IMG/VR virus record: IMGVR_UViG_3300044859_001045
Location: 1-46,488 of that record
DNA: 46,488 nucleotides
Source: a virus
Strand: one strand, 5' to 3'
Of this stretch, positions 31,947 through 38,683 are shown in pieces. Position 1 is the stretch's first letter; each line of letters begins with the position of its first letter. The translations under genes were made by a program, and so were the position numbers. Under the pieces are notes generated by a model that was given only the letters and a program-made list of their open reading frames with translations, was not told the origin of the DNA and made no database searches.

Positions 31947-31954
31947 ATAAATAT
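31947..31954 (+). promoter_or_regulatory. Late-type promoter box ATAAATAT
   Basis: ATAAATAT is followed by CGA and the ATG at 31958, the same 3-nt spacing as at 5162 and 45293. It lies just outside the 5' end of tRNA-Cys and drives the only plus-strand gene of the tRNA array. Confidence 0.6.
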
Positions 31955-31957
31955 CGA

Positions 31958-32902
31958 ATGCTTATAAAATTACAATTTTCTCACGACAGTTGCTTGACTA
32001 TCAAATTGTTTGATAATTCTGCAGCTCGCAAGTGGTTTTCTTTTTATTCACTTAAAAATAACAATAAATCAGTTCCAATAAATTTCAATGATAATTATAA
32101 TCACATAAACTATTTTAAGAAACGTAAAAATCGATATGAAAACCAGATTGCTGAAGAATGGGAAAAAATACATCGGAGTCTTAACAATCTCAAAGATCTG
32201 GGATACATTTCAAATATAGAATTGCCAGCGATGTTTGATTATCAACAAAGTCGACTTAATCTACTGCACAGATTTTTTACCACAAATGCTATATGGGATC
32301 ATAAATTCAATGATAAACGTATTCATAAGCCAAATCCCATTGACAGTAATTTTTACACTACGGTAGAAAATCGTCAACATTTTAAAAACTGCATTGAACA
32401 GATCAATGCATCAGTGCATTTTCTCGAAAGTTTTACAGACCCGGAGAACAGAAAAATATTAGATACTCTGCCGTTGAATTCTATAATTATTATATCACAG
32501 AATAATATAGCTAATCACGACACCTGGTGCCAATTTTCTCATGATGAACAACAAGAAAATTACAAATATCTGCAATATCTTGAATGCAATCAACCATTGG
32601 TATTATTAGATAACTCTATCACTGGTAAAAGCTATCTACAAAATTTTCTAGAGAACGATGATCCTACCAACGAAGACTGCACAGGACGAGAAGGTTCGCA
32701 CGGTAATCTCATTATTGATACCAACGATAATAGACAAAAAATATATTCCAGCGACAAGTTCCAAGCCTGGGCAGATCACTACGGGTTAAAAAACATACCA
32801 TATGAATTTGCTATCGGTTCTGTTATAGACTGTGACTACAGTGAAATGCACAAATTTCAGAACTGTTCTCAAACTAGACTAACATATCATTCAACACTCT
32901 AA
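31958..32902 (+). CDS. Phage protein of unknown function, 314 residues
   Basis: 314 residues. It begins MLIKLQFSHDSCLTIKLFD; the middle is rich in His, Asn and aromatic residues (LLHRFFTTNAIWDHKFND) and the C-terminal half has FAIGSVIDCDYSEMHKF. No catalytic motif recognised. It is the only gene on the plus strand within 8 kb of minus-strand tRNAs and is preceded by a late-type box 3 nt before the ATG. Its mRNA would be antisense to none of the tRNAs except by read-through at 32905. Confidence 0.7.
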   Translation: MLIKLQFSHDSCLTIKLFDNSAARKWFSFYSLKNNNKSVPINFNDNYNHINYFKKRKNRYENQIAEEWEKIHRSLNNLKDLGYISNIELPAMFDYQQSRLNLLHRFFTTNAIWDHKFNDKRIHKPNPIDSNFYTTVENRQHFKNCIEQINASVHFLESFTDPENRKILDTLPLNSIIIISQNNIANHDTWCQFSHDEQQENYKYLQYLECNQPLVLLDNSITGKSYLQNFLENDDPTNEDCTGREGSHGNLIIDTNDNRQKIYSSDKFQAWADHYGLKNIPYEFAIGSVIDCDYSEMHKFQNCSQTRLTYHSTL

Positions 32903-32904
32903 TA

Positions 32905-32979
32905 CTGGAGCGGGATAGGAGAATCGAACTCCTAACTAAACCTTGGCAAGGTTTCGTTTGACCATTAAACTAATCCCGC
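32905..32979 (-). tRNA. tRNA-Gly(GCC)
   Basis: Anticodon loop TTGCCAA (GCC), acceptor GCGGGAT/ATCCCGC as in tRNA-Gly(TCC), discriminator T, CCA. It starts 2 nt after the plus-strand gene's stop. Confidence 0.93.
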
Positions 32980-32984
32980 ATATA

Positions 32985-33059
32985 TGGAAGACCGTAGGGG
33001 AGTCGAACCCCTCTTACCAGGATGAAAACCTAGTGTCCTAACCGATAGACGAACGGTCC
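32985..33059 (-). tRNA. tRNA-Glu(TTC)
   Basis: Anticodon stem-loop CTAGG-TTTTCAT-CCTGG (TTC), acceptor GGACCGT/ACGGTCT with a G-T end, T73, CCA. Confidence 0.9.
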
Positions 33060-33067
33060 ATAAAACT

Positions 33068-33141
33068 TGGCGTACCTCCAGGGACTCGAACCCCGACGAA
33101 CAGTTTTGGAGACTGTGATGCTGCCATTACATTAGAGATAC
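33068..33141 (-). tRNA. tRNA-Trp(CCA)
   Basis: Anticodon stem-loop ACAGT-CTCCAAA-ACTGT (CCA), acceptor GTATCTC/GAGGTAC, G73, CCA. Confidence 0.92.
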
Positions 33142-33146
33142 ATTAT

Positions 33147-33225
33147 TGGCTCCGAGTAAGAGGATCGAACTCTTCTAACCAGTGATTAACAGTCACGCCC
33201 ATGCACCTTGCTCGGGTTTCTCGGA
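33147..33225 (-). tRNA. tRNA-Asn(GTT)
   Basis: Anticodon loop CTGTTAA (GTT), acceptor TCCGAGA/ACTCGGA with one mismatch, G73, CCA. Confidence 0.9.
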
Positions 33226-33232
33226 ATAAAAT

Positions 33233-33307
33233 TGGCGGTCTGTGGGGGAATCGAACCCCCGTAAGCGGATAGACAATCCGCAGTAATAACCTCTATACGA
33301 ACAGACC
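33233..33307 (-). tRNA. tRNA-Asp(GTC)
   Basis: Anticodon stem-loop GCGGA-TTGTCTA-TCCGC (GTC), acceptor GGTCTGT/ACAGACC, G73, CCA. Confidence 0.93.
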
Positions 33308-33312
33308 AAATT

Positions 33313-33396
33313 TGGTGGAGACGGCTGGAGTCGAACCAACAGTGCCGAAGCGGCGGATTTACAGTCCACTGGGGATACCAATTTTCCTACATCTCC
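33313..33396 (-). tRNA. tRNA-Tyr(GTA)
   Basis: Class II tRNA, anticodon loop CTGTAAA (GTA), variable arm with GCTTCGGC, acceptor GGAGATG/CGTCTCC, A73, CCA. Confidence 0.93.
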
Positions 33397-33582
33397 AAAA
33401 CACACTCTTGCGAATGTGTGTATTAAAGAGCACAGTCTGCGACATCTCAGTCCAGGCCAGTTCTATGCTCTTTAATACGAACTAATTTTTCCTCCCACAC
33501 AAGGGATTCCATCCTAGTCGCCGCCCGTTCGTCCATGTTTAAAGTGCAGACTGGGACCTCGTTTCCCTTAACACTTTTGCTA
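33397..33582 (-). ncRNA. Candidate structured RNA upstream of tRNA-Tyr
   Basis: 186 nt without a gene. A perfect 13-bp inverted repeat GTATTAAAGAGCA/TGCTCTTTAATAC (33420-33432 with 33466-33478) encloses a GC-rich 33-nt loop, and CACAC/GTGTG forms a second hairpin (33401-33420). Further GC-rich hairpin potential continues to the ORF stop at 33583. Possibly an RNase III-type processing site or an RNA. No family recognised. Confidence 0.4.
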
Positions 33583-33756
33583 TTAGTTTACACTATACAT
33601 TGGCGCTTGAGCCAATGCTTCGCGATAAATCCTAGCTCTTTCAAACTTATCTTGAATAAGTTTCTGAAGCTGCTCTTGAGTCATTTCTCCAAAAGCAGTT
33701 TCATAAGCCTGTTCAACGATTCGTTCGTTTAATTTTTCGTAATCTATCTGTTCCAT
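33583..33756 (-). CDS. Small phage protein, 57 residues
   Basis: 57 residues, acidic/helical, beginning MEQIDYEKLNERIVEQAYET and containing MTQEQLQKLIQDKFERARIYRE. An AAAGGAAAAA RBS is directly upstream. The gene follows an intrinsic terminator at 33770-33803 and precedes the tRNA array. Function unknown; coding supported by RBS and codon structure. Confidence 0.65.
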   Translation of the reverse strand: MEQIDYEKLNERIVEQAYETAFGEMTQEQLQKLIQDKFERARIYREALAQAPMYSVN

Positions 33757-33769
33757 TTTTTCCTTTATA

Positions 33770-33803
33770 AAAACAAAAACCCCAGGGTGTTTAATCCTGG
33801 GGT
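33770..33803 (-). terminator. Intrinsic terminator
   Basis: 8-bp stem ACCCCAGG/CCTGGGGT with 9-nt loop followed on the minus strand by TTTTGTTTT. It lies between the 47-residue and 57-residue ORFs, so it may attenuate transcription into the tRNA array. Confidence 0.75.
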
Positions 33804-33830
33804 CCTTTGAAGTTTAAGTGTATTTTATGT

Positions 33831-33974
33831 TTACACTAACATCTCCACGGACCCCGGCTCTAGCTCTGGTGTGCGATCATATGATAGACTATTAATCGAT
33901 AACCAGCAAGAGGCCATTACGCCTACCTGTTTGGGTATTGAATTAAAATGACTAAAAGATGATCTGAGTTTCAT
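33831..33974 (-). CDS. Small ORF, 47 residues
   Basis: 47 residues beginning MKLRSSFSHFNSIPKQVG, with MASCWLSINSLSYD in the middle. A GAGAAAG/AAGGAAC stretch lies upstream, and two promoters upstream point at it. A terminator follows 28 nt after the stop. No family; it may be a leader peptide or small protein. Confidence 0.45.
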   Translation of the reverse strand: MKLRSSFSHFNSIPKQVGVMASCWLSINSLSYDRTPELEPGSVEMLV

Positions 33975-34030
33975 GTTCTTTCTCTTTGTTCCTTGATTTA
34001 CACGACAGCATTTCTGCTGTCTATGTATTA

Positions 34031-34059
34031 ATTATACAGTTATTTAGTCTTGCTGTCAA
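34031..34059 (-). promoter_or_regulatory. sigma70-type promoter, perfect consensus
   Basis: TTGACA (34054-34059), 17-bp spacer, TATAAT (34031-34036). It is the nearest promoter upstream of the 47-residue ORF, terminator and tRNA array. A 7-bp stem GACAGCA/TGCTGTC lies just downstream. Confidence 0.9.
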
Positions 34060-34116
34060 CCTCTATTTGCACATTTGGCAAAATAAATTTTGACGCCTTC
34101 CTAACCAACTGTATGT

Positions 34117-34145
34117 ATTGTAATGTCTTTTTATTTATATGTCAA
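34117..34145 (-). promoter_or_regulatory. sigma70-type promoter (TTGACA, 17 bp, TACAAT)
   Basis: TTGACA (34140-34145), 17-bp spacer, TACAAT (34117-34122), about 90 bp upstream of the 34031 promoter; tandem promoters for the tRNA array. The spacer contains TATAAATA, a coincidental late-like string or an overlapping late promoter. Confidence 0.75.
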
Positions 34146-34154
34146 TAGAAATAT

Positions 34155-34182
34155 AGCCACTTTATGTGGCTTTTTTGCCACA
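34155..34182 (-). terminator. Possible weak terminator
   Basis: AGCCAC-TTTAT-GTGGCT, with an alternative GTGGC/GCCAC hairpin, lies after the stop of the 34185 gene. The A/T-rich flank gives a U-poor tail on the minus strand, so termination is uncertain. Confidence 0.4.
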
Positions 34183-34184
34183 GT

Positions 34185-34451
34185 TTATTCTGTGTCAGAG
34201 ATGCCAGTCTCACTTGAGATCAACAGGTGCTTGCCAATCTCAAACAGGCCTATACTGCCAGGTAGGTCCAAGGCACACACATGTATCTGTGTGATACCAT
34301 CTTCGTCTATGCTGGCTGCTACAAACTCTGCAATCTCTCCACTCTGAACCATCAACCGCATGGCGTCGATGACATCAAGGAGGTCCTGTTTGCGTTTGGC
34401 CTCAGCTTCTAGTTTTCCACCCAATACAACTACTTTGGAATCTGTTTTCAT
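34185..34451 (-). CDS. Phage protein, 88 residues, unknown
   Basis: 88 residues beginning MKTDSKVVVLGGKLEAEAKRKQ, with an alpha/beta-like pattern VDAMRLMVQ-SIDEDGITQIHVCALDL. Last gene of the ClpP-like operon, 7 nt after ClpP. No family recognised. Confidence 0.7.
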   Translation of the reverse strand: MKTDSKVVVLGGKLEAEAKRKQDLLDVIDAMRLMVQSGEIAEFVAASIDEDGITQIHVCALDLPGSIGLFEIGKHLLISSETGISDTE

Positions 34452-34458
34452 ATCGTCC

Positions 34459-35034
34459 TTATTCTAAAATATGATCAGCTATGCCTAGGTCCAACACTTC
34501 CTGTGCTGTGAGATAGACATCTGATGGTGGCAGTAATTTTTTCTTGATCACCGATGGAGCAAGCCCAGTGGCTTCTTTAAGAATATTGATCATCTTATCA
34601 TTGCAGATATCATTTTCCTTCATGGTGGCTTTCAGATCATGATATTTGTTTTCCATGTTTTCGGAAAATTGGTGACACATGAAACTGGTGTTTTTGGCAG
34701 CATATCTTTGTCCTTGATCTGCGGCAGCAAAAATTAAAAAAGCAGCACTCATCACTGAGCCTATGCCAACACAACGTACAATATGAGGGCTGGCTCTCAT
34801 GATATCTATCAGCCCAAAGGCCTGGTAGAGATCACCGCCTGTAGAGTTGATATACAAAGTAAGGATTTTCTCTTTGCTGACATCGAGATTTTCGCAGATC
34901 AGCCACTTTACTGCAGGACCAATACTGTCTTCATCAATTTCGCCGTTGAGGAAATATGTGTTGTTTTCCAACAGTTTGAGATCAATCCGATCCTCGGCAT
35001 TAAAATCTTCCAGTTTTCTCACTTTTTGCTCCAT
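34459..35034 (-). CDS. ClpP-like serine protease
   Basis: 191 residues, the usual ClpP length. TLYINSTGGDLYQAFGLIDIM is the typical beta/alpha crossover strand. The nucleophile region is GSVMSAAFLIFAAAD with Ser96, shifted one residue from the canonical ASMG layout; His121 in SFMCHQF and Asp in PSDVYLTAQE complete a plausible triad. The final EVLDLGIADHIL matches the ClpP C-terminal signature. It could act alone or with a host ClpX/ClpA. It lies in a small-gene operon, with no ATPase nearby. Confidence 0.82.
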   Translation of the reverse strand: MEQKVRKLEDFNAEDRIDLKLLENNTYFLNGEIDEDSIGPAVKWLICENLDVSKEKILTLYINSTGGDLYQAFGLIDIMRASPHIVRCVGIGSVMSAAFLIFAAADQGQRYAAKNTSFMCHQFSENMENKYHDLKATMKENDICNDKMINILKEATGLAPSVIKKKLLPPSDVYLTAQEVLDLGIADHILE

Positions 35035-35079
35035 GATATACTCTTACTTATGCTTTATAATATTATACTTTAATTACAA

Positions 35080-35463
35080 TCACAAACCAAAGAATATCCA
35101 CCAAATCAGCATGATATAGGTGAGTTGGTGTGCCAATTGATCAGCACCAAACCATACCCAAAAAGCACGATCTTGTGGTGTCAGCTTGGCGTGAGCATTG
35201 ATCTTGGTTTTGGCCCAATCTATGTGATAGTGCAGTAGAAAATCAAAAAATGCAGCTACCAGCCCGATGATTGGGTGCAACCATACAAATGCCAATAGTG
35301 TACCAGCACTGTGCCAAAGACTGTGATATATGCCATGCCTGGCACCGTAGATGCCTTTTTCATGAATCATGCGGGGAGTCTGCAAGACAAAGTCTGCTAG
35401 AAAATGTTTGATCTGCAGAACTACAAATACCAGCAGTAGTGTGTCTAGGTCTGAGAGTGCCAT
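35080..35463 (-). CDS. DUF3307-like membrane protein
   Basis: 127 residues, strongly hydrophobic with four transmembrane segments. DFVLQTPRMI..H, HYHIDWAKTK, FWVWFGADQLAHQLTYI are the DUF3307 family blocks. It starts inside the end of the upstream gene (19-nt overlap). Inner-membrane role unknown. Confidence 0.78.
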   Translation of the reverse strand: MALSDLDTLLLVFVVLQIKHFLADFVLQTPRMIHEKGIYGARHGIYHSLWHSAGTLLAFVWLHPIIGLVAAFFDFLLHYHIDWAKTKINAHAKLTPQDRAFWVWFGADQLAHQLTYIMLIWWIFFGL

Positions 35464-35714
35464 TTACCTTCGCTCCAGTGTCTTGAATCGTAGATGTTAA
35501 AATCCACATTGATTCCAAGCAGTCCTAGACACAGTCGCATACCGCTATGGCTTTGTCTTGTGGTAATATCAACGGCAATATCAACAACGTCTGCACTGAA
35601 GTATACCTGCAGTTCCCAGAACTTGAAAGGCATTGGCAATGATCCGACCCAACATCGAATATTACGAAATCGATTTACTCCAGGTAATCGGATATTGAAA
35701 TTAAAATTAATCAT
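35445..35714 (-). CDS. Phage protein, 89 residues, unknown
   Basis: 89 residues, beginning MINFNFNIRLPGVNRFRN; the beta-rich middle FWELQVYFSADVVDIAVDIT and GLLGINVDFNIYDSRHW suggest a beta-sandwich. Overlaps neighbours by 19 and 4 nt. No recognised family. Confidence 0.7.
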   Translation of the reverse strand: MINFNFNIRLPGVNRFRNIRCWVGSLPMPFKFWELQVYFSADVVDIAVDITTRQSHSGMRLCLGLLGINVDFNIYDSRHWSEGKWHSQT

Positions 35715-35896
35715 TCCGGCAATGATCTAAATCTGCTCAAAAAACTTTCCTCGTAACAACTGTATTCACGATTGTTATCTTCGGGTGCATTTTCTTTGAT
35801 ATAATGAACCCAAGTGTGATCTTCAATTTCGATTACATGAATCACTCGAAATATATGATCCCCGTTACTCACCCATTTAGATCCTTGTTTAATCAT
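35711..35896 (-). CDS. Phage protein, 61 residues, unknown
   Basis: 61 residues with KWVSNGDHIFRVIHVIEIEDHTWVHY, a small beta-barrel-like pattern often seen in short phage proteins. Co-transcribed with neighbours. Confidence 0.65.
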   Translation of the reverse strand: MIKQGSKWVSNGDHIFRVIHVIEIEDHTWVHYIKENAPEDNNREYSCYEESFLSRFRSLPE

Positions 35897-35904
35897 ACGC
35901 TCTC

Positions 35905-36312
35905 CTATTGTTTAAAAACCTCTACGGCTTCATTATCGACATTCTCTACCATATGTAGCATAAATCTGTAGGCATCCCAGGCAGACTTGACTGAATGATT
36001 TTCACTGAGCTCTGTAGGAAACATGTCTACCCACACTGAGTTTTCAGGTTGGCGATGACGATGCAGTCCTTGTCTACGAGGCTGTAGTATTTTATTTGTG
36101 CTCCACAGTTCTAGAGCCACTGCTTGACACTTGCTCTCGTCAAGACCGTAAAGATAATCGTCATTGCGATGCATGTATTGTTCGATGACGTTGGCCAACT
36201 GCGGTTCATCATGTATAGAAGTGGCAGCAATGATAAATGCCACATCGTCGATGTCAACCGATCCCTTAACAATATCACGGACGCAACGTCCTAGGCTAAA
36301 TCCCATTTTCAT
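35905..36312 (-). CDS. Phage protein, 135 residues, unknown
   Basis: 135 residues. MGFSLGRCVRDIVKGSVDIDDVAFIIAATSIHDE, then WSTNKILQPRRQGLHRHRQPE. Helical N-terminus and a Trp-rich C-terminus. Overlaps the next gene by 4 nt. No family recognised. Confidence 0.7.
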   Translation of the reverse strand: MKMGFSLGRCVRDIVKGSVDIDDVAFIIAATSIHDEPQLANVIEQYMHRNDDYLYGLDESKCQAVALELWSTNKILQPRRQGLHRHRQPENSVWVDMFPTELSENHSVKSAWDAYRFMLHMVENVDNEAVEVFKQ

Positions 36313-36563
36313 TTTATTTCGTCCGATGTTTCAATAAAGTCGTTGATGATTAGATTGAGAGCTTCAATCCTGCGTATATTACCTGTGACATCTTCTGGAT
36401 GCAACCAATAACCATCTGGATTATCTTCTGTCTTGGGATTCTTCTTCCATTCAGCTAATTCTTTTTTCAAATAAGCACGATAGTCTTTGAGATTAAGACT
36501 GGTAATTCGATCGGCAGTTTCGCCATCAATCCATTGATACTCTTTGTGTTTTTTTTTGCTCAT
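36309..36563 (-). CDS. Phage protein, 84 residues, unknown
   Basis: 84 residues, charged, beginning MSKKKHKEYQWIDGETAD. DYRAYLKKELAEWKKNP and GNIRRIEALNLIINDF look helical. Overlaps both neighbours by 4 nt (translational coupling). Confidence 0.65.
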   Translation of the reverse strand: MSKKKHKEYQWIDGETADRITSLNLKDYRAYLKKELAEWKKNPKTEDNPDGYWLHPEDVTGNIRRIEALNLIINDFIETSDEIK

Positions 36564-36784
36564 ACAACTTTACCTAATCCCATCCAGATAAGTTGATCTA
36601 ATTCCGTTTGATAATCTTGTCCCAATCTACGCTTTTCATAGATTACCCGCAGAATTTCTTTGCCATCACCGAACTCAGATTCGACTCCCGCACCACGGCT
36701 TTCTAGTTCTTCAACAAGATCTTCAGTGTCAAATTCTGAGAGATCAACATCGACTTCAACACTGGTATAAATTGTTTTATACAT
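36560..36784 (-). CDS. Phage protein, 74 residues, unknown
   Basis: 74 residues, acidic N-terminus (VEVDVDLSEFDTEDLVEELESRG) and C-terminal YEKRRLGQDYQTELDQLIWMG. A common short phage protein type; function unknown. Overlaps neighbours by 4 and 8 nt. Confidence 0.68.
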   Translation of the reverse strand: MYKTIYTSVEVDVDLSEFDTEDLVEELESRGAGVESEFGDGKEILRVIYEKRRLGQDYQTELDQLIWMGLGKVV

Positions 36785-37202
36785 GTTCTTCCTTATTGCT
36801 ATCTAGGTGTTCGGGTTTGGTGTGTGCATCACAGGCAGTATAAATCCAGCCGCTCCCTCGGCGCTCGCCAGGATTACCACATTCTTCACAAGTGACACCG
36901 CTCATGCTTTCGGCCATACGCACCATGCCACGGATGTGTTCGTCGCCGCCTGTATAGTAGAATCGCAATGTGCCAAACTTTTCTTTAACTTGATCTAAGG
37001 TTACTTGCGGAACATCTTCACCCTTTGTCTTTCGCCAATCGATGTGATGCTGAATATTGCCCATAAGTTGATTAAGAATATTATACCAACCGTCACCGCA
37101 TTCAAAGCCCCAACACATACAAGTCTCAGTCACTGCTCCGTGGCGGTTGACCATTATCTTTGAATACTTCTCGCACAACAGTGCGTCTAGTTCTTGTCTC
37201 AT
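36777..37202 (-). CDS. Phage protein with C-terminal zinc ribbon
   Basis: 141 residues. VTCEECGNPGERRGSGWIYTACDAH gives a CxxC...C-x-x-H zinc-finger-like ending. The middle GTLRFYYTGGDEHIRGMVRMAE and WRKTKGEDVPQVTLDQVKEKFG are typical of widespread phage proteins of unknown function. Leads the long operon 37202-34185, with AGGAG and a 17-bp-spacer promoter upstream. Confidence 0.75.
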   Translation of the reverse strand: MRQELDALLCEKYSKIMVNRHGAVTETCMCWGFECGDGWYNILNQLMGNIQHHIDWRKTKGEDVPQVTLDQVKEKFGTLRFYYTGGDEHIRGMVRMAESMSGVTCEECGNPGERRGSGWIYTACDAHTKPEHLDSNKEEHV

Positions 37203-37231
37203 CTCAGTGGCTCCTAGGTTTTACATAACAT

Positions 37232-37260
37232 AGTATAACATCATTTAGCGTAGATGTCAA
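37232..37260 (-). promoter_or_regulatory. sigma70-type promoter (TTGACA, 17 bp, TATACT)
   Basis: TTGACA (37255-37260), 17-bp spacer, TATACT (37232-37237), overlapping the stop of the upstream gene. Starts the 37202-34185 operon. Confidence 0.85.
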
Positions 37261-37514
37261 GCCCACTTCATGGCAAACATAGTGGCATCTTGTTCGTTTT
37301 GAAAATACCATGCTCGCCCATTTGGATCGCTGAGATCACGAAACTTGCTTTGACAGTTTTCAAGACACCATGTAAGTTTCTCTGAAAAGTCATCGTCTTT
37401 GAGTACGATAGCATGATAGGTGTCCAATAACTGCATCAATCTTTGATCAACCTTGAGATGCTCTTCTGCTCTCTGAGCTCTTAGAATGGTAGGAGTTGGA
37501 TTTGGGTCTATCAC
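37257..37514 (-). CDS. Small phage protein, 85 residues (paralogous trio member)
   Basis: 85 residues ending FSEKLTWCLENCQSKFRD, AWYFQNEQDATMFAMKWA. This W-C-x-x-N-C ... Y-F-x-x-E-x-D-A-x-x-F-x-x-x-W ending is shared with 37858-38118 and 38115-38363. Function unknown; last gene of its operon. Confidence 0.7.
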   Translation of the reverse strand: MIDPNPTPTILRAQRAEEHLKVDQRLMQLLDTYHAIVLKDDDFSEKLTWCLENCQSKFRDLSDPNGRAWYFQNEQDATMFAMKWA

Positions 37515-37867
37515 TTGCCGTGCCTCAACATGTATTCGGTGAGTCTAGCACCTGACAGTTTGGCTCGCACCTCGAATCGATAGCCATACTGCATTTGATC
37601 TGGAATTCTATACCAACAGGGAGTTTCTACTGCGTGAGTCATGATCCATTGGCCTTCTTCACTTTGTTGCCATTGCCAAAGTGGTTCTGCAGCATATAGA
37701 TCGGGATCGTCTACATCCCCCATGGTAAACTCATGTACCACTACCTCTCGAACTTCTTCTACTCGATCGTTGATCGTCATATATCTATATGCGTGTCCTT
37801 TGGGGCTAGGACCCATGTAACCGCGAGCAGGTTCAAATTGATAACCTTTGATTTTTGTTACTGCCAT
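37511..37867 (-). CDS. Phage protein, 118 residues, unknown
   Basis: 118 residues, beta-rich, beginning MAVTKIKGYQFEPARGYMG and containing WQWQQSEEGQWIMTHAVETPCWYRIPDQMQYGYRFEV. Overlaps both neighbours (4 and 10 nt). No family recognised. Confidence 0.68.
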   Translation of the reverse strand: MAVTKIKGYQFEPARGYMGPSPKGHAYRYMTINDRVEEVREVVVHEFTMGDVDDPDLYAAEPLWQWQQSEEGQWIMTHAVETPCWYRIPDQMQYGYRFEVRAKLSGARLTEYMLRHGK

Positions 37868-38118
37868 CTTAGAGTAAAATTCACAGCATCTACCTCAGAT
37901 TCAAAGATAAAGTCTGCGCCGTTGCGTTCAAAGGGATTTTTACAATTTGCTTCTAACCAATATGTGATATCGACGGCATGATTGTTGTCTGTTAATCTAT
38001 CTAACATGACTCTGCGCCATCCCATGCCTACAAGCATACCCCAGAGTATTTCTCGATCTATTTCACTTTGCATCTTCGTGCCAAGTTCATCTAAGATTTC
38101 CTGTTCTAGATTTTTCAT
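37858..38118 (-). CDS. Small phage protein, 86 residues (paralogous trio member)
   Basis: 86 residues. The C-terminus YWLEANCKNPFERNGADFIFESEVDAVNFTLRW matches the trio signature. N-terminus MKNLEQEILDELGTKMQ is helical. Overlaps neighbours by 10 and 4 nt. Confidence 0.7.
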   Translation of the reverse strand: MKNLEQEILDELGTKMQSEIDREILWGMLVGMGWRRVMLDRLTDNNHAVDITYWLEANCKNPFERNGADFIFESEVDAVNFTLRWQ

Positions 38119-38363
38119 ACGTTACCCCTACCACCAAATTTCAACATAAACATCATGGCATCGTAGTCATCTGTGAACTGAAAATACAATGCATGATAAT
38201 GTTCTTCACGCCATAGGTCTTTGCAGTTGTTGATACACCATGTGGCCATTTCTTCAATTTGATTACGTGTGATATTATCAAAGTTCACACGATAGGGATA
38301 AACTGTTCTAACTCGGGTAGTTAGAATCTCACCGAGTGTGACTACAGGTTTGCTCATTTCCAA
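38115..38363 (-). CDS. Small phage protein, 82 residues (paralogous trio member)
   Basis: 82 residues. ATWCINNCKDLWREEHYHALYF, then DDYDAMMFMLKFG give the trio signature. N-terminus MEMSKPVVTLGEILTTRVRT. Overlaps neighbours by 4 and 10 nt. Confidence 0.7.
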   Translation of the reverse strand: MEMSKPVVTLGEILTTRVRTVYPYRVNFDNITRNQIEEMATWCINNCKDLWREEHYHALYFQFTDDYDAMMFMLKFGGRGNV

Positions 38364-38683
38364 GTACGGTGATCTTCAGCCACCCATTCTACTCCGTCAT
38401 ACTCACCAATGTGCCACAACACATCGCCGGGTATTTCTACTATCTTGAGTTTGGCATGTCCGCCGCTAGCAGCAGAACCGAGTTCTTTGACTACCTTGAC
38501 CAGATAGGGATCGTCTCTAGCCACATCACGATCATACCAACCTGGATCTGTAATACCGGCCAACTGCTTGTATTGTTCACGAGCAAGATCACTAAGGCCG
38601 AATCCGCCATAGCAGTCGTTGATTACAACATGTCGAACACCAGTCTTTAGATCTTGCATGAACTTCTGCGACTCTGTAGTCAT
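38354..38683 (-). CDS. Phage protein, 109 residues, unknown
   Basis: 109 residues. HVVINDCYGGFGLSDLAREQYKQLAG and DPYLVKVVKELGSAASGGHAKLKIVEIP, then VLWHIGEYDGVEWVAEDHRTW. A recurrent phage family of unknown function (GGFGLSD-type). Adjacent gene overlaps. Confidence 0.75.
   Translation of the reverse strand: MTTESQKFMQDLKTGVRHVVINDCYGGFGLSDLAREQYKQLAGITDPGWYDRDVARDDPYLVKVVKELGSAASGGHAKLKIVEIPGDVLWHIGEYDGVEWVAEDHRTWK

Noticed and set aside
28019-32000. Many long ORFs in the tRNA region with peptides such as GIEP, RTRIE, WNRTK repeated
   Set aside because: They are shadows of tRNA T-arm and acceptor sequences on the opposite strand and share no homology with proteins.
34132-34139. TATAAATA on the minus strand as a late promoter
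   Set aside because: It lies in the spacer of a clean TTGACA-N17-TACAAT promoter and has no start codon 3-4 nt downstream, so it is probably coincidental.
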